NCBI GenBank assembly: GCA_949373145.1
Contig: CASICI010000009.1
Span: 1-51,441 of the forward strand
DNA length: 51,441 nt
Source: an uncultured Phycisphaerales bacterium
GTDB taxonomy: Bacteria; Planctomycetota; Phycisphaerae; Phycisphaerales; SM1A02
Direction of reading: 5' to 3'
Shown in pieces: positions 8,418 to 17,975 of the stretch (its first letter is position 1; the number at the start of each line of letters is the position of its first letter). Below the pieces are notes generated by a model that was not told the origin of the DNA, did no database searches, and saw only the letters and a list, made by a program, of their open reading frames with translations. Both the position numbers and the translations under genes were made by a program.

Positions 8418-10604
8418 ATGTCCGAATCGAAAACAGACTGTCCATTCATCTCCAGCACCACGAGTTCAACCCAGGGGCGTCGGACCAACCGTGATTGGTG
8501 GCCGAACCAGCTCGACCTCACGATTCTCCATCAGCACTCCGAGAAATCTGATCCCATGGGATCGTCCTTCGAATACGCGACCCAGTTCGAGACACTCGAC
8601 CTCGACGCCGTGAAGAAGGACCTCTTCGCATTGATGACGGACTCGCAAGAATGGTGGCCCGCCGACTACGGACATTACGGCCCCTTCTTCGTTCGCATGT
8701 CCTGGCACGCCGCAGGGACCTACCGCATCCACGATGGTCGCGGTGGTGCAGGATCAGGTGATCAACGCTTCGCACCACTCAACAGCTGGCCCGACAATGT
8801 GAATCTGGACAAGGCCCGACGCCTGCTCTGGCCGATCAAGCAGAAATACGGCGCGAAACTCTCCTGGGCGGATCTTCTGGTCCTGACCGGAAACTGCGCG
8901 ATCGAATCCATGGGCCTGAAGCCCTTCGGATTCGGTGGCGGCCGAGCCGACGTCTGGGAACCTGAAACGGACATCGACTGGGGTCCGGAGACGGAATGGC
9001 TCGGTGACGCTCGATACTCGGGCGATCGAGTCCTGACCAGCCCGCTTGGCGCGGTCCAGATGGGCCTGATCTACGTGAATCCGGAAGGACCCAATGGCAA
9101 CCCCGATCCGATCGCGTCGGCACGTGACATCAGGGAGACCTTCGCACGAATGGCGATGAACGATGAAGAGACCGTGGCACTCGTCGCGGGAGGGCACACC
9201 TTCGGCAAGGCACACGGTGCGGCACCCGACTCCGAGTATCTCGGACGTGAACCGGAGGGGGCGCCGATCGAACAGATGGGCCTCGGTTGGAAGAACTCAT
9301 TCGGCACGGGAAGTGGCAACGACACCATCAGTTCCGGACTCGAGGGGGCCTGGAACCGGACTCCGACGACCTGGGACAACAGTTATTTCGACACACTGTT
9401 CGGATACGAGTGGGAACTCACGGAAAGTCCCGCGGGATGCAAGCAGTGGACTCCCACCGATTCCTCGGCAGGAACGACCGTCCCCAGTGCGCATGACGCG
9501 ACTCGAACACATGCACCGATGATGCTGACCACCGACATCGCACTGAGAATGGATCCCATCTACGAACCGATCTCCCGTCGATTCCACGAGAACCCCGATG
9601 AACTCGCAGAGGCCTTTTCAAGAGCATGGTTCAAACTGACCCATCGTGACATGGGACCGAAGGGGCGTTACCTCGGTGCGGACGTTCCCGACGAAGAATT
9701 GATCTGGCAGGATCCGGTTCCGGAAGCAAACGACAAGCTGATCGACGAGGCTGGGATCGCCGAACTCAAGAAGGCTCTTCTGAACTGCGGACTGTCCTCG
9801 CAACGACTTGTCCTGACCGCGTGGGCATCAGCATCCTCGTTCAGAGGCACGGACAAACGTGGTGGTGCGAACGGAGCGAGAATCCGCCTCTTCCCTCAAA
9901 AGGACTGGGCGGTCAACGAACCGACCGAACTGCATGCGGCACTCGATGCCATCGAGAAGGCCAGGAACGCCTTCAACGAAGGACATGAGACATCTGTGTC
10001 CCTGGCGGACTGCATCGTTCTTGGTGGCTGCGCCGCAGTTGAACAGGCCGCCGAAAAAGCGGGCGTGAAGACCACGGTCCCCTTCACACCGGGACGCACC
10101 GACGCCACCCAGGACATGACCGATGCCCATTCATTCGCCGTTCTCGAGCCGGCTTCGGACGGTTTCAGAAACCACGCGAACACGGAGGACCCACGTCCGG
10201 GAGAGATGATTCTCGTGGACAGAGCCTGTCTGCTGACACTGACATCGCCGGAAATGACGGCATTGATCGGTGGCATGAGAGCGATGGGCGCGAACACCGG
10301 TGATTCCGAACTGGGCGTCCTCACGGACCGAGTCGGCACGCTGAGCACCGATTTCTTCGTGAACATTCTTGACCAGGACATCGAGTGGAGCGTCTCCAAG
10401 CGCTGCGAGCATTTCTTCGAGGGTCGCGACCGGACGACGGGATCGATCAAGTGGACCGGCAGCAGAGTGGACCTCGTCTTCGGATCGAACTCCCAGCTTC
10501 GAGCTCTTTCAGAGGTCTACGCAAGCGATGACGCCACCGAGAAATTCGTGCACGACTTCGTCGCGGCATGGGACAAGGTGATGACTCTCGACCGATTCGA
10601 GTGA
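8418..10604 (+). CDS. katG: Catalase-peroxidase KatG
   Basis: A 728-residue bifunctional haem enzyme that removes hydrogen peroxide by catalase and peroxidase reactions. The distal haem site is [13 protein letters not shown] with R93, W96 and H97; the proximal His is in [13 protein letters not shown]; the Tyr and Met of the Met-Tyr-Trp cofactor are in [11 protein letters not shown] and [14 protein letters not shown]- and C-terminal peroxidase-like halves are both present, giving the usual length. It begins 21 nt after the Fur/PerR gene with a GAGGAAT ribosome-binding site, so one transcript carries regulator and catalase. No secretion signal is visible, so it is cytoplasmic. A strong bidirectional terminator follows. 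Confidence 0.98.
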   Translation: MSESKTDCPFISSTTSSTQGRRTNRDWWPNQLDLTILHQHSEKSDPMGSSFEYATQFETLDLDAVKKDLFALMTDSQEWWPADYGHYGPFFVRMSWHAAGTYRIHDGRGGAGSGDQRFAPLNSWPDNVNLDKARRLLWPIKQKYGAKLSWADLLVLTGNCAIESMGLKPFGFGGGRADVWEPETDIDWGPETEWLGDARYSGDRVLTSPLGAVQMGLIYVNPEGPNGNPDPIASARDIRETFARMAMNDEETVALVAGGHTFGKAHGAAPDSEYLGREPEGAPIEQMGLGWKNSFGTGSGNDTISSGLEGAWNRTPTTWDNSYFDTLFGYEWELTESPAGCKQWTPTDSSAGTTVPSAHDATRTHAPMMLTTDIALRMDPIYEPISRRFHENPDELAEAFSRAWFKLTHRDMGPKGRYLGADVPDEELIWQDPVPEANDKLIDEAGIAELKKALLNCGLSSQRLVLTAWASASSFRGTDKRGGANGARIRLFPQKDWAVNEPTELHAALDAIEKARNAFNEGHETSVSLADCIVLGGCAAVEQAAEKAGVKTTVPFTPGRTDATQDMTDAHSFAVLEPASDGFRNHANTEDPRPGEMILVDRACLLTLTSPEMTALIGGMRAMGANTGDSELGVLTDRVGTLSTDFFVNILDQDIEWSVSKRCEHFFEGRDRTTGSIKWTGSRVDLVFGSNSQLRALSEVYASDDATEKFVHDFVAAWDKVMTLDRFE

Positions 10605-10633
10605 GTCGTTTCCGAGCTTCGGCATGATCAAGA

Positions 10634-10664
10634 AGAACCCCCTTCGCTCGGCGAAGGGGGTTCT
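10634..10664. terminator. Bidirectional hairpin between katG and the NUDIX gene
   Basis: A perfect 14-bp stem (arms 10634-10647 and 10651-10664, sequence AGAACCCCCTTCGC and its complement) closed by a TCG loop. It sits between two convergent genes. Both flanks are only modestly T-rich, but the stem is the strongest hairpin in the first 20 kb. Confidence 0.8.
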
Positions 10665-10697
10665 CTGCTGTCTTGACGTGGGAATGTCCGGCCTGAC

Positions 10698-11255
10698 TCA
10701 CTCGGGAGCGGGAATGCTTTCCAACTGCTTCCAGGTGAAAGGCTCGACTCCACAATCGATGTGGATCGTGAAGAACCCCCCACCGCGATGCTTCTGCACC
10801 GCTGGCCACAACGCCTGACGATCGGTGTCGGGAATGTCGAGTGATTCGACGGACTCGATGGGAATCCACTCCAACCGACCTTCCTCGAATTCCATCCGGG
10901 GGATCTCATCGTGAGAGACCGGACGTGTGACTTCGAAGAGGAAGATCAACCAGTGCGTGGTGTTTTCGTAGGAGGCTTCCGAGACCATGCCCATCAGTCT
11001 GATTTCATCGTCGGAAAGCGTGAGCCCCGCCTCTTCCTCGATCTCTCTGATGGCGCAGGCATGAGGGCTCTCACCCTCGGTCAGCTCGAGCTTTCCACCA
11101 ATCGGAGAGTGACGCCCTGAATTCGGTGCCTTGCATCGATGAAGGAGAAGCAGTTGACCTTCCTCGTCATAGAGGTAGCAGAGCACCGCAACCCGATAGG
11201 GAAGCACGTTGGCATCGTAGGGCCCTGGAATCTGGTCGTTGGTTGAGTCGCTCAT
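10698..11255 (-). CDS. NUDIX hydrolase
   Basis: A 185-residue protein of the NUDIX fold. The box lies at residues 54-78, with GGKLELTEGESPHACAIR leading into EIEEEAGL. The REIEEEAGL half is canonical, but seven residues rather than five separate the first Gly from the Glu, so the loop is two residues longer than the consensus. Such enzymes hydrolyse a nucleoside diphosphate linked to another moiety; the substrate cannot be predicted. It starts at the ATG overlapping the pdxJ stop by 4 nt and is presumably cotranscribed with it. The N-terminal region (PYRVAVLCYLYDEEGQLLLLHR) resembles the MutT/ADP-ribose-hydrolase-like branch. Confidence 0.88.
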   Translation of the reverse strand: MSDSTNDQIPGPYDANVLPYRVAVLCYLYDEEGQLLLLHRCKAPNSGRHSPIGGKLELTEGESPHACAIREIEEEAGLTLSDDEIRLMGMVSEASYENTTHWLIFLFEVTRPVSHDEIPRMEFEEGRLEWIPIESVESLDIPDTDRQALWPAVQKHRGGGFFTIHIDCGVEPFTWKQLESIPAPE

Positions 11256-12025
11256 TGAGTCCTTTCTTCGGGCGTCTTGTCGCTGAGTCCACTGGAGATG
11301 GCGGTCTGCATCTCGCCGACCGCGGCGCGCACACCCACGAAGACGGATCGGCTGATGATGGCATGACCGATATGCAGGTCCCTCAGATCGGGAAGTGCTG
11401 CGATCGGTCCGACATTGTCGTAGTTCAGGGCGTGTCCGGCATTGAACGCCATGCCCGCATCGGTGATCGCTCGCCCCGCTGAAGCCACTCGTTCCAATTC
11501 GAGCAGAGACTGCTCCGACATGGCGTCCGTCGGATCCGCATGACGAGCATGGGCGTAGGGACCGGTGTGAACTTCGCAGACCCGAGCCCCGACAGCGGCC
11601 GCAGCCTCGATCTGACGAGGTTCGGCATCGATGAACATGCTGGTGCCGATGCCGGCGTCAGCAAGGCGTGAGACGATGTCGCGCAGCCGACTCCGGTCCG
11701 CAGCGACGTCGAGCCCACCCTCGGTGGTGATCTCCAGACGGCCCTCGGGAACGAGCATCGCGATGTGAGGCTGGATCGCACCGGCGATTCGGACCATTTC
11801 GTCCGTGGCTGCCATTTCAAGGTTCAACTCGACGGTGACGACCTCGGCAAGTCGCCTGACATCGTCGTCCTGGATATGCCTTCGATCCTCACGAAGATGC
11901 ACGGTGATGCCGTCGGCTCCGCCGGCAACCGCTTCGTGAGCGGCCTGAACGGGGTCCGGTTCATGAGTCATTCGTGCCTGACGAACGGTGGCGACATGAT
12001 CGATGTTGACGCAGAGGCGGGGCAT
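11252..12025 (-). CDS. pdxJ: Pyridoxine 5'-phosphate synthase PdxJ
   Basis: A 257-residue TIM-barrel enzyme that condenses 1-deoxyxylulose 5-phosphate with 3-amino-2-oxopropyl phosphate to form pyridoxine 5'-phosphate. Diagnostic pieces are the N-terminal LCVNIDHVATVRQAR, GADGITVHLREDRRHI, ELNLEMAATDEM, EVHTGPYA and the C-terminal HIGHAIISRSVFVG. The ATG at 12025 matches the usual family start; the frame is open further upstream to 12091 but without similarity. No Shine-Dalgarno is present, and TACGCT lies exactly 6 nt before the ATG, so this may be another leaderless start. It overlaps the following NUDIX gene by 4 nt. Confidence 0.96.
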   Translation of the reverse strand: MPRLCVNIDHVATVRQARMTHEPDPVQAAHEAVAGGADGITVHLREDRRHIQDDDVRRLAEVVTVELNLEMAATDEMVRIAGAIQPHIAMLVPEGRLEITTEGGLDVAADRSRLRDIVSRLADAGIGTSMFIDAEPRQIEAAAAVGARVCEVHTGPYAHARHADPTDAMSEQSLLELERVASAGRAITDAGMAFNAGHALNYDNVGPIAALPDLRDLHIGHAIISRSVFVGVRAAVGEMQTAISSGLSDKTPEERTQ

Positions 12026-12072
12026 TGCAACAGCGTAGCAACAACCCCCGATCGAAATCGAGTGAGGGGCGG

Positions 12073-12078
12073 TATACT
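12073..12078 (+). promoter_or_regulatory. -10 box upstream of phoU
   Basis: TATACT lies 24 nt before the GTG of phoU and, unlike the leaderless genes, is followed by a Shine-Dalgarno (GGGAG at 12092-12096). A -35 is not clear. The pdxJ start on the other strand lies about 50 nt away, so the two operons share a short divergent control region. Confidence 0.45.
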
Positions 12079-12102
12079 TCACGAAGAACACGGGAGATCA
12101 CA

Positions 12103-12795
12103 GTGTCCGAATTTCAAGACAATCTTGCGAAACTCCATACGACTCTGACCGAACAAGGCCGTCGAGTGCTGCTTGCGGCGTTGGCCGGAGTCGATTCGTA
12201 CTTCGACGGGGACCGCAAGAAAGCCGCCTCGGTCATCGAAGAGGATCGAATCATCGATCGAATCGACGTCGAGATCGAATTGGAATCGATCCAGCTGCTT
12301 GCGATGGGAGAGACCGAGCCCTACGCGATCCGTTCCGTCCTGACGATCGTGAAGGTCAACAACGAACTCGAACGAATCGCGGATTGTGCCGTGGCCATCA
12401 GTGAATGCGTCAGAGAACTGGAATCCGGATACATCGTCCCTCAGACTTTCAGAGTCATGGCGAACAGCGTGATCGGCATGGTCCGAGATGCCAATCGAGC
12501 CTTGCGGGACAGAAATTCGGAACTGGCACGACAGGTCCTTCTGTTCGACGACACGGTTGGGAATTTCAGGCGCGAGATCGTCATGGATGCCCAATCGAAG
12601 ATCGCCTCTCGAGAATTCAACGTGGAGTTCGGGATCAGCCTGCTGACGGTCACCCGCGCACTTGAACGAATCGCCGACCACTCGACCAACATCTGCGAAC
12701 AGGTGATCTATCTGGAGACCGGGCGAACGGTCCGGCATGATCCAGACGGCTGGTCGGAACCATTCGAGCCGCTTGATGAATCGGAGTCGAAGTGA
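12103..12795 (+). CDS. phoU: Phosphate signalling/transport regulator PhoU
   Basis: A 230-residue protein made of two similar three-helix PhoU repeats. The metal-binding signature appears as ELERIADCAVAISE in the first repeat and ALERIADHSTNICEQ in the second. PhoU links the Pst phosphate transporter to the PhoR-PhoB two-component system and damps phosphate uptake; no pst or pho genes are in this window. The GTG at 12103 is chosen because GGGAG lies 6 nt upstream and the family similarity begins right after it (SEFQDNLAKLHTTL). Its stop overlaps the start region of the following UDP-sugar pyrophosphorylase gene, suggesting coupling. Confidence 0.95.
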   Translation: MSEFQDNLAKLHTTLTEQGRRVLLAALAGVDSYFDGDRKKAASVIEEDRIIDRIDVEIELESIQLLAMGETEPYAIRSVLTIVKVNNELERIADCAVAISECVRELESGYIVPQTFRVMANSVIGMVRDANRALRDRNSELARQVLLFDDTVGNFRREIVMDAQSKIASREFNVEFGISLLTVTRALERIADHSTNICEQVIYLETGRTVRHDPDGWSEPFEPLDESESK

Positions 12796-14240
12796 TGAGT
12801 CAGATGCCCTTTGGAGAAGAGCTTTCCGCAAGGCTTGAAGCCACCAGGAAGACTCTCGCATCGATCGAACAAACCCACCTGCTGGATCATGCGGAGCAAT
12901 GCTCGGAGGAATCTCTGGAAGCCCTGCTGGACCAGTGCGATGACATCGATCTGCTCGCGGCACACCGCTTCATGCTGGAGGCGGCGAGCTCGGATTATCA
13001 AGCACCCCCGCTGGAGTCGATCAGACCCGCAAGGAGCATCGCTCGACATCCGGATGATGAAGCCGCACTCAGAACGCACGGCCAGAAGGTGATCGATGAC
13101 GGCAAGGTGGCGGCGTTCACCGTCGCCGGTGGCCAGGGAACCCGACTCGGTTGGAACGGCCCCAAGGGATCGTTCCCCGCGGCACCGCTCACCGGAAAGC
13201 CGTTGTTCAGACTGTTCGCAGAGCAGATTCTTGCCGCCGGTCGCAGGGCGGACCGCACCATTCCCTGGTACATCATGACCAGTCCGATCAATGACGCGGA
13301 AACCCGCGCGTTCTTTCGTGACAACAATTACTTCGGTCTGAACCGAACCGACATCTTCATGTTCCCGCAGGGCGTGTTCCCGTCCTATGACGATGATGGA
13401 AAGTTCATGCTGGCGTCTCCCGAGAGCATCGCGGTGAATCCGGACGGCCACGGCGGCTCGCTTCGTGCGCTTCGAAACAGCGGAGCCATCGAGGACATGC
13501 AATCCCGTGGCATCGAACAGATCAGTTACTTCCAGGTCGACAACCCCAGCGTTCGCGCACTCGACCCTCTCTTTCTCGGGCTTCACCTCGATGCCGGCAG
13601 AAGCTCCGGCGAGATGTCGAGCAAGATGATCCCGAAAAGCTCACCCGGCGAGAAGGTCGGCGTGTTCTGTTCGATCGACGACCGGACCTGCGTCATCGAA
13701 TATTCCGATCTTCCCGAAGAGTTGTCCGCAGCGACGGATGATTCAGGCGCACTTCGATTCATCGCCGGGTCGATCGCGATCCATGTTCTTTCAGTGGAAT
13801 TCGTGGATCGAATCACTGGAAGAGAGTCGAACGAGGGTCTTCCAGTGCACAAGGCACACAAGAAGGTCCCGAGCTATCTCCCCAGCGAGAACCGGGTCGT
13901 CTCACCGGAGACACCCAATGCGACCAAACTCGAGATGTTCATCTTCGATGCGATCCCACTGGCAAGTCGCTCCCTGGTCTACGAGACGGACCGCGTGGAG
14001 GAATTCGCTCCAATCAAGAACTCGGAGGGCGTTGACAGCGCTCGTTCCAGTCATGAACTCCAACTCGAGCGAGCCGCACGGTGGCTTGAGGCTGCAGGCC
14101 ACGGTTTTCCCCGGAGTGAAGATGGTTCACGACTCGCGGATGTCGAGATCTCGGCATTGACGGCGATGGAACCCGCCGATCTCAGGTCGTCACCCGACGT
14201 TCCCGAAACGATTTCAGCCGGCGACCAGCTCGCCATTTGA
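12795..14240 (+). CDS. UDP-N-acetylhexosamine/UDP-sugar pyrophosphorylase, eukaryotic UAP1-type
   Basis: A 481-residue nucleotidyltransferase of the UDPGP/UAP1 family. The nucleotide loop VAGGQGTRLGWNGPKGSF (about residues 110-127), the substrate segment NPDGHGGSLRALRNSG and the QVDNPSVR motif match eukaryote-type UDP-GlcNAc pyrophosphorylases rather than bacterial GlmU. It would transfer UMP from UTP to a hexosamine 1-phosphate. Start: ATG at 12795 directly after a possible GTG at 12792, with GGAG upstream, overlapping the phoU stop. Its 3' end overlaps recJ by 27 bp tail to tail. UDP-GlcNAc versus another UDP-sugar as product is unresolved. It could act after the phosphohexomutase at 6464, which is a metabolic rather than operon link. 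Confidence 0.88.
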   Translation: MSQMPFGEELSARLEATRKTLASIEQTHLLDHAEQCSEESLEALLDQCDDIDLLAAHRFMLEAASSDYQAPPLESIRPARSIARHPDDEAALRTHGQKVIDDGKVAAFTVAGGQGTRLGWNGPKGSFPAAPLTGKPLFRLFAEQILAAGRRADRTIPWYIMTSPINDAETRAFFRDNNYFGLNRTDIFMFPQGVFPSYDDDGKFMLASPESIAVNPDGHGGSLRALRNSGAIEDMQSRGIEQISYFQVDNPSVRALDPLFLGLHLDAGRSSGEMSSKMIPKSSPGEKVGVFCSIDDRTCVIEYSDLPEELSAATDDSGALRFIAGSIAIHVLSVEFVDRITGRESNEGLPVHKAHKKVPSYLPSENRVVSPETPNATKLEMFIFDAIPLASRSLVYETDRVEEFAPIKNSEGVDSARSSHELQLERAARWLEAAGHGFPRSEDGSRLADVEISALTAMEPADLRSSPDVPETISAGDQLAI

Positions 14241-16070
14241 ATCAAGCGCTTCGGCCACGACGTCGATTCCGACATCGAGGATCTTGAGCTGGACCCGAGG
14301 ATCACGCCAGCGATCCACTTCCGGCTCGGCCACGATGTCGATCAGGGTCTCATTCGTCTGCGCATCGAGAAGCCGATCCAGAACATCAGGGGCTCGCCAC
14401 CAGACCGCCTTCACCTGGACTCCATCACGGCTCAGATTCATGCGGAGGTGCTCTCCGCTCTTTCCCATCTTGATCACCTGATTCACCCGAAGCCCTGAAA
14501 GAGCGAAGCACGGATAAGGATTGCCGGCGCCGAAGGGATCAAGTCGCTCGATGTCCTCGATGACGGCCAGGCTCAGGTCCCGAACGGTGACGAGATCATC
14601 CACGTCGACCGCGACCACGAGCTGGGAAGGATCGATGTTCTCACCAGCGTGTTCACAGAGATGCTCGACCAGCGCCTCGAGAGAATCAGCGTTGATGGAC
14701 AGTCCTGCCGCCGCATCATGGCCTCCGAAAGTCATGATGGATTCATCGACGTTCAGCTTTCGCGCGCAGACCTTGAGCCCCTCATGGATCGAATAGTCAC
14801 GAATGCTGCGAGCCGACCCACGGCAGACGTCGCCGACCTTCTGAAGAAGGATCACCGGTCGTGCGAATTGTTCGACCAGCCGGGAACAACAGATTCCGAC
14901 GAGTCCTGGGTTCCACGACTCGTCGGCAAGGACGATGGCACGTCGGGATTCGATGTCGAAACCCTGTTCGATCACCATGGCACTTGCCTGTTCCGTGATC
15001 TCCCGACACATCTTCTGGCGCTGGCGGTTGAGTCGCCCAAGCTCGGCGACGATTTCAGCGGCTTCAGCGTCATCGGCACGTGTCATCAGATGCATCGCGG
15101 TGTCGGCGCTGCCCAGTCGCCCTGCTGCATTGAGCAATGGAGCAAGGCGGAACGCGACATCACTCGCTTTGGGGATCTCACGATCCTTGAGCACACCACT
15201 GGCCTCCACCAGAGCGCGTAATCCTGGATTCGTGCAATTCCTGATCAACCGAAGACCGGCGGAGGTGAGGACCCTGTTCTCGCCGTGCAGAGCCACCACG
15301 TCGGCGATGGTCGCCAGAGCGGCGAATGGGAGGAGTTCGACCAGAAGGTTCTTGCCTTCGACGGGAAGCGGTCGTGAGGAGAACCAGCGTTCGAGAAATG
15401 CCCAGGCGACCTTGAATGCCACACCACCGCCACAGAGTTCGGTGAAAGGCGCCTTGTCCTCGCCCGCCGATGGGTGGACCAGAACGGAGACATCGGGAAG
15501 CACCACCGCGCCGAGATCATCCACCACCGCGGTATGGTGATCGGTGATGATGAGTTCGATGCCGAGTTCCTTCGCCCGCAGGGCAGGCTCCATCGCGGTC
15601 ACACCGCAATCCACCGAGATCAGAACCTCGACACCCTCGGCGGCGAGTTTCTCCACGGCAGGAATATTGAGTCCGTAGCCCTCATCGATTCTGTGAGGCA
15701 CGTAGATGCGCGGTGGGTTCGCGGGATCGACAAGAGCCAGAACGTGATAAAGAATCGAGGAGGACATGATTCCATCGACGTCGTAATCACCGTAGATGGC
15801 GATGGTTCGACCTCCGCGAACGGCTTCGACCAGCCTGACCGCGGCGGCTTCGGCGCCGGGAAGGGTTTCAGGGAAATGGAGATCCGCCATTCGTGGCGAT
15901 CGGAAGGCCGCCTGGGCCGCCTCGTCGATGAGCCCGCGGGCTTGGAGAAGTCGACTCAGGACTCCTGAGGACTTCGCGTGAGGGACAGCCTCCGAGGAAT
16001 TGGCGTCCTCGGTGCTCGCCATTCCGGTTGTTTCCGGACGCATGATCCATCTGCGGGTCCATCCACGCAT
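14214..16070 (-). CDS. recJ: Single-stranded-DNA exonuclease RecJ
   Basis: A 618-residue protein of the DHH family. Motif I is IYGDYDVDG (D95, D97, D99), motif II SVDCG (155-157), motif III TDHHT (178-180), followed by the DHHA1 domain with SIRDYSIHEGLK and FGGHDAAAG, and a C-terminal OB fold. RecJ degrades single-stranded DNA 5' to 3' with a two-metal site, serving recombination and mismatch repair. Length is near normal (about 570-600); the first 30 residues are extra, and starts at Met10 or Met17 are possible. The first ATG follows TAGTCT by exactly 6 nt without a Shine-Dalgarno, which supports it as a leaderless start. Its end overlaps the UDP-sugar pyrophosphorylase gene. Confidence 0.96.
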   Translation of the reverse strand: MRGWTRRWIMRPETTGMASTEDANSSEAVPHAKSSGVLSRLLQARGLIDEAAQAAFRSPRMADLHFPETLPGAEAAAVRLVEAVRGGRTIAIYGDYDVDGIMSSSILYHVLALVDPANPPRIYVPHRIDEGYGLNIPAVEKLAAEGVEVLISVDCGVTAMEPALRAKELGIELIITDHHTAVVDDLGAVVLPDVSVLVHPSAGEDKAPFTELCGGGVAFKVAWAFLERWFSSRPLPVEGKNLLVELLPFAALATIADVVALHGENRVLTSAGLRLIRNCTNPGLRALVEASGVLKDREIPKASDVAFRLAPLLNAAGRLGSADTAMHLMTRADDAEAAEIVAELGRLNRQRQKMCREITEQASAMVIEQGFDIESRRAIVLADESWNPGLVGICCSRLVEQFARPVILLQKVGDVCRGSARSIRDYSIHEGLKVCARKLNVDESIMTFGGHDAAAGLSINADSLEALVEHLCEHAGENIDPSQLVVAVDVDDLVTVRDLSLAVIEDIERLDPFGAGNPYPCFALSGLRVNQVIKMGKSGEHLRMNLSRDGVQVKAVWWRAPDVLDRLLDAQTNETLIDIVAEPEVDRWRDPRVQLKILDVGIDVVAEALDSNGELVAG

Positions 16071-16121
16071 GACAGCAGACTACGAACCGGGAAAGAAATT
16101 CGCCAGTCTCATTCGTGATAT

Positions 16122-16150
16122 TTGTCACGATCTGTGAAGTTCGTCATAAT
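16122..16150 (+). promoter_or_regulatory. Promoter of the adenylate kinase gene
   Basis: TTGTCA at 16122-16127, a 17-nt spacer and CATAAT at 16145-16150. Transcription would start near 16157, leaving a short leader with an AGGAG ribosome-binding site at 16169-16173, 7 nt before the ATG. Confidence 0.75.
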
Positions 16151-16180
16151 GGAGACGACACTCACATCAGGAGATGACTC

Positions 16181-16804
16181 ATGCAAGATCGATATCAGAC
16201 AATCCTCCTCTTCGGAGCACCCGGAGCAGGAAAAGGAACGCAAGGAAAAATCCTGGGCCTCGTCCCCGGCTTCTTTCATCTTGCCTGTGGTGATGTCTTT
16301 CGTTCACTCGATGTCAATTCGAAACTCGGCAAGGAATTCCTCGAGTACTCGTCACGTGGTGAATTGGTTCCTGACAACCTGACCATCGAGATGTGGCGCC
16401 AGAACGCACACGCACAGACCACGCTCAGTCTGTTCAAACCGAAATCGGATCTTCTGATTCTGGATGGCATCCCTCGCAATCAATCGCAAGCCGAAGCGAT
16501 GGACGAGTATCTCGACGTCCTTCTGGTCGTTCATCTCGTCTGCCCCGACCTTGATGAGATGGTGAGGCGGATGAAACGACGTGCGGTGAAGGAGAACAGA
16601 CTCGACGACGCGGACGAAGAGGTGATCAGACATCGGTTCGATGTCTATGACAGAGACACCAGGCCGGTGCTCGAGCACTACGACCCGAAGATCATCAAGG
16701 AGATCAACGCCTTGGGATCACCCGCGGAAGTGTTGCAGCATGTCCTCGAGGAAGTGGTTCCCGTTCAGAGTTCACACTTCAAGAATCCGCTGGGCCAGCG
16801 CTGA
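16181..16804 (+). CDS. adk: Adenylate kinase family protein, short-LID form
   Basis: A 207-residue P-loop kinase that would interconvert ATP + AMP and 2 ADP. The Walker A is LLFGAPGAGKGTQG; the AMP site motifs FFHLACGDVFR and LILDGIPRNQSQAEAMD follow; the R-x-x-x-R region RRMKRRAVKENRLDD replaces the long LID, so this is a short-LID enzyme without zinc ligands; VIRHRFDVYDRDTRPVLEHY closes the active site. A clear promoter and ribosome-binding site precede it. Another nucleoside monophosphate kinase specificity is possible because the LID differs from the classical form, but the rest agrees with Adk. Confidence 0.88.
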   Translation: MQDRYQTILLFGAPGAGKGTQGKILGLVPGFFHLACGDVFRSLDVNSKLGKEFLEYSSRGELVPDNLTIEMWRQNAHAQTTLSLFKPKSDLLILDGIPRNQSQAEAMDEYLDVLLVVHLVCPDLDEMVRRMKRRAVKENRLDDADEEVIRHRFDVYDRDTRPVLEHYDPKIIKEINALGSPAEVLQHVLEEVVPVQSSHFKNPLGQR

Positions 16805-16810
16805 AGACGC

Positions 16811-17827
16811 TCAGCCGTCCTGCGGGGGCAGGAGAGTTTCGTACCGTTCGAGCACTCGCTCGAACCATGCCCTTTCTTCGGGCTCGAGTGATGGAATCTC
16901 GACATCGACTTGCAGTCGCCCACGGCGCATCATCATCTTGAGCCGAAGCTGTCTCGCACGCGCGTAGTCGAGATGCGGAAAGTCCTTGACGGCTTTGCGC
17001 AACCAGATGATGTCCGGATGCCGTTCGATGTCACGTGCTTCGATCGGTGTTCGGTCCTCCACCGCATTGATGAGTTTCATGCGCACTCGGCGAGGTGACA
17101 ACGAAAAACGGCGAATCAGATCTTCCGCCCAGCGTCTCCGAACGGAATTCACGGTACTGCTGAAGGCGAGATTGCCGTTGGAGCCGAATTGCTTCATCGA
17201 ACCGAGAGCCATGTCCACCGTCACGGATTCATAGAGGAGTCGACCATCGGGGCCGGCGCGATGAATGCCATTCTCATCTCGAAGGGCGCGCCACAGTTTG
17301 ATCCGTATGTTGTCACCCGGTGACTTCCTCTGGACTTCCACCACGAGGGCGTTCACCCGAAGCGCAGGGGTGCCGCGGACGCTGCCGATTTCGTAGATGA
17401 CATCGCCGGTTTTCAGCAGACCTTCGGCAGGCATTCCGGGAATCACCGAATTCACGAGGACCCCGGGGTTGGCTCGCACGGACTGACGCATTCTGATCCC
17501 AAGGGCCCCGCGGGGTGCGGTGGTCTTGCGAGCGATCAGGCATCCCAGAAGTCGAGCACGCACTTCTTCGCTCAATGTCCTCTGTTGGACGACCGCCATG
17601 AGAATCTCGGATGAAAACTCAGCATCAAGAAGACGTTTCGAAGCCGACTCACGGACGGCCCACTCCGCGGAATCCAGATCTGCCAGAACTGTCTCGAACG
17701 ATTCTGGAATCACGATCTCCCGCAACCGCTCGCGAGATGGCAAGGCTTCGTCCTGACCGGATACGCCCGTGGTGAAAAGCAGCACCTGAAGAAGCGTCAG
17801 CAGAATCAGACCTGACAGTGGAATCAT
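16811..17827 (-). CDS. Secreted PDZ-domain protein of unknown function
   Basis: From the ATG at 17827 the protein is 338 residues and opens with a hydrophobic signal (IPLSGLILLTLLQVLL ... SGQ). The frame stays open to a GTG at 17929, but that longer form would bury the signal 34 residues inside. A helical region of about 80 residues with charged repeats (possibly HEAT-like) leads to a PDZ core around LGIRMRQSVRANPGVLV and GLLKTGDVIYEIG. No protease domain is present, so it is not HtrA or CtpA. The C-terminal third is rich in Arg and Glu. A scaffold or peptide-binding role outside the cytoplasm is inference. A -10-like TATGCT lies about 60 nt upstream. Confidence 0.6.
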   Translation of the reverse strand: MIPLSGLILLTLLQVLLFTTGVSGQDEALPSRERLREIVIPESFETVLADLDSAEWAVRESASKRLLDAEFSSEILMAVVQQRTLSEEVRARLLGCLIARKTTAPRGALGIRMRQSVRANPGVLVNSVIPGMPAEGLLKTGDVIYEIGSVRGTPALRVNALVVEVQRKSPGDNIRIKLWRALRDENGIHRAGPDGRLLYESVTVDMALGSMKQFGSNGNLAFSSTVNSVRRRWAEDLIRRFSLSPRRVRMKLINAVEDRTPIEARDIERHPDIIWLRKAVKDFPHLDYARARQLRLKMMMRRGRLQVDVEIPSLEPEERAWFERVLERYETLLPPQDG

Positions 17828-17975
17828 GTGGCGGGAACGGTGTGAAATGACGGAGACCTTTCGGGATTGGCACGGTGGGATGCCAATGAAAGCATACGCG
17901 ACGAAAGAGTGATTGCCGTGATTCAACACCCGATCAGATCAAGATCCCGCCTAGTATTCACACAGGAGAATCACC

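Noticed and set aside
12079-12963. 294-codon minus-strand frame opposite phoU
   Set aside because: It is fully antisense to phoU, which has strong family motifs, and its translation shows no conserved domain.
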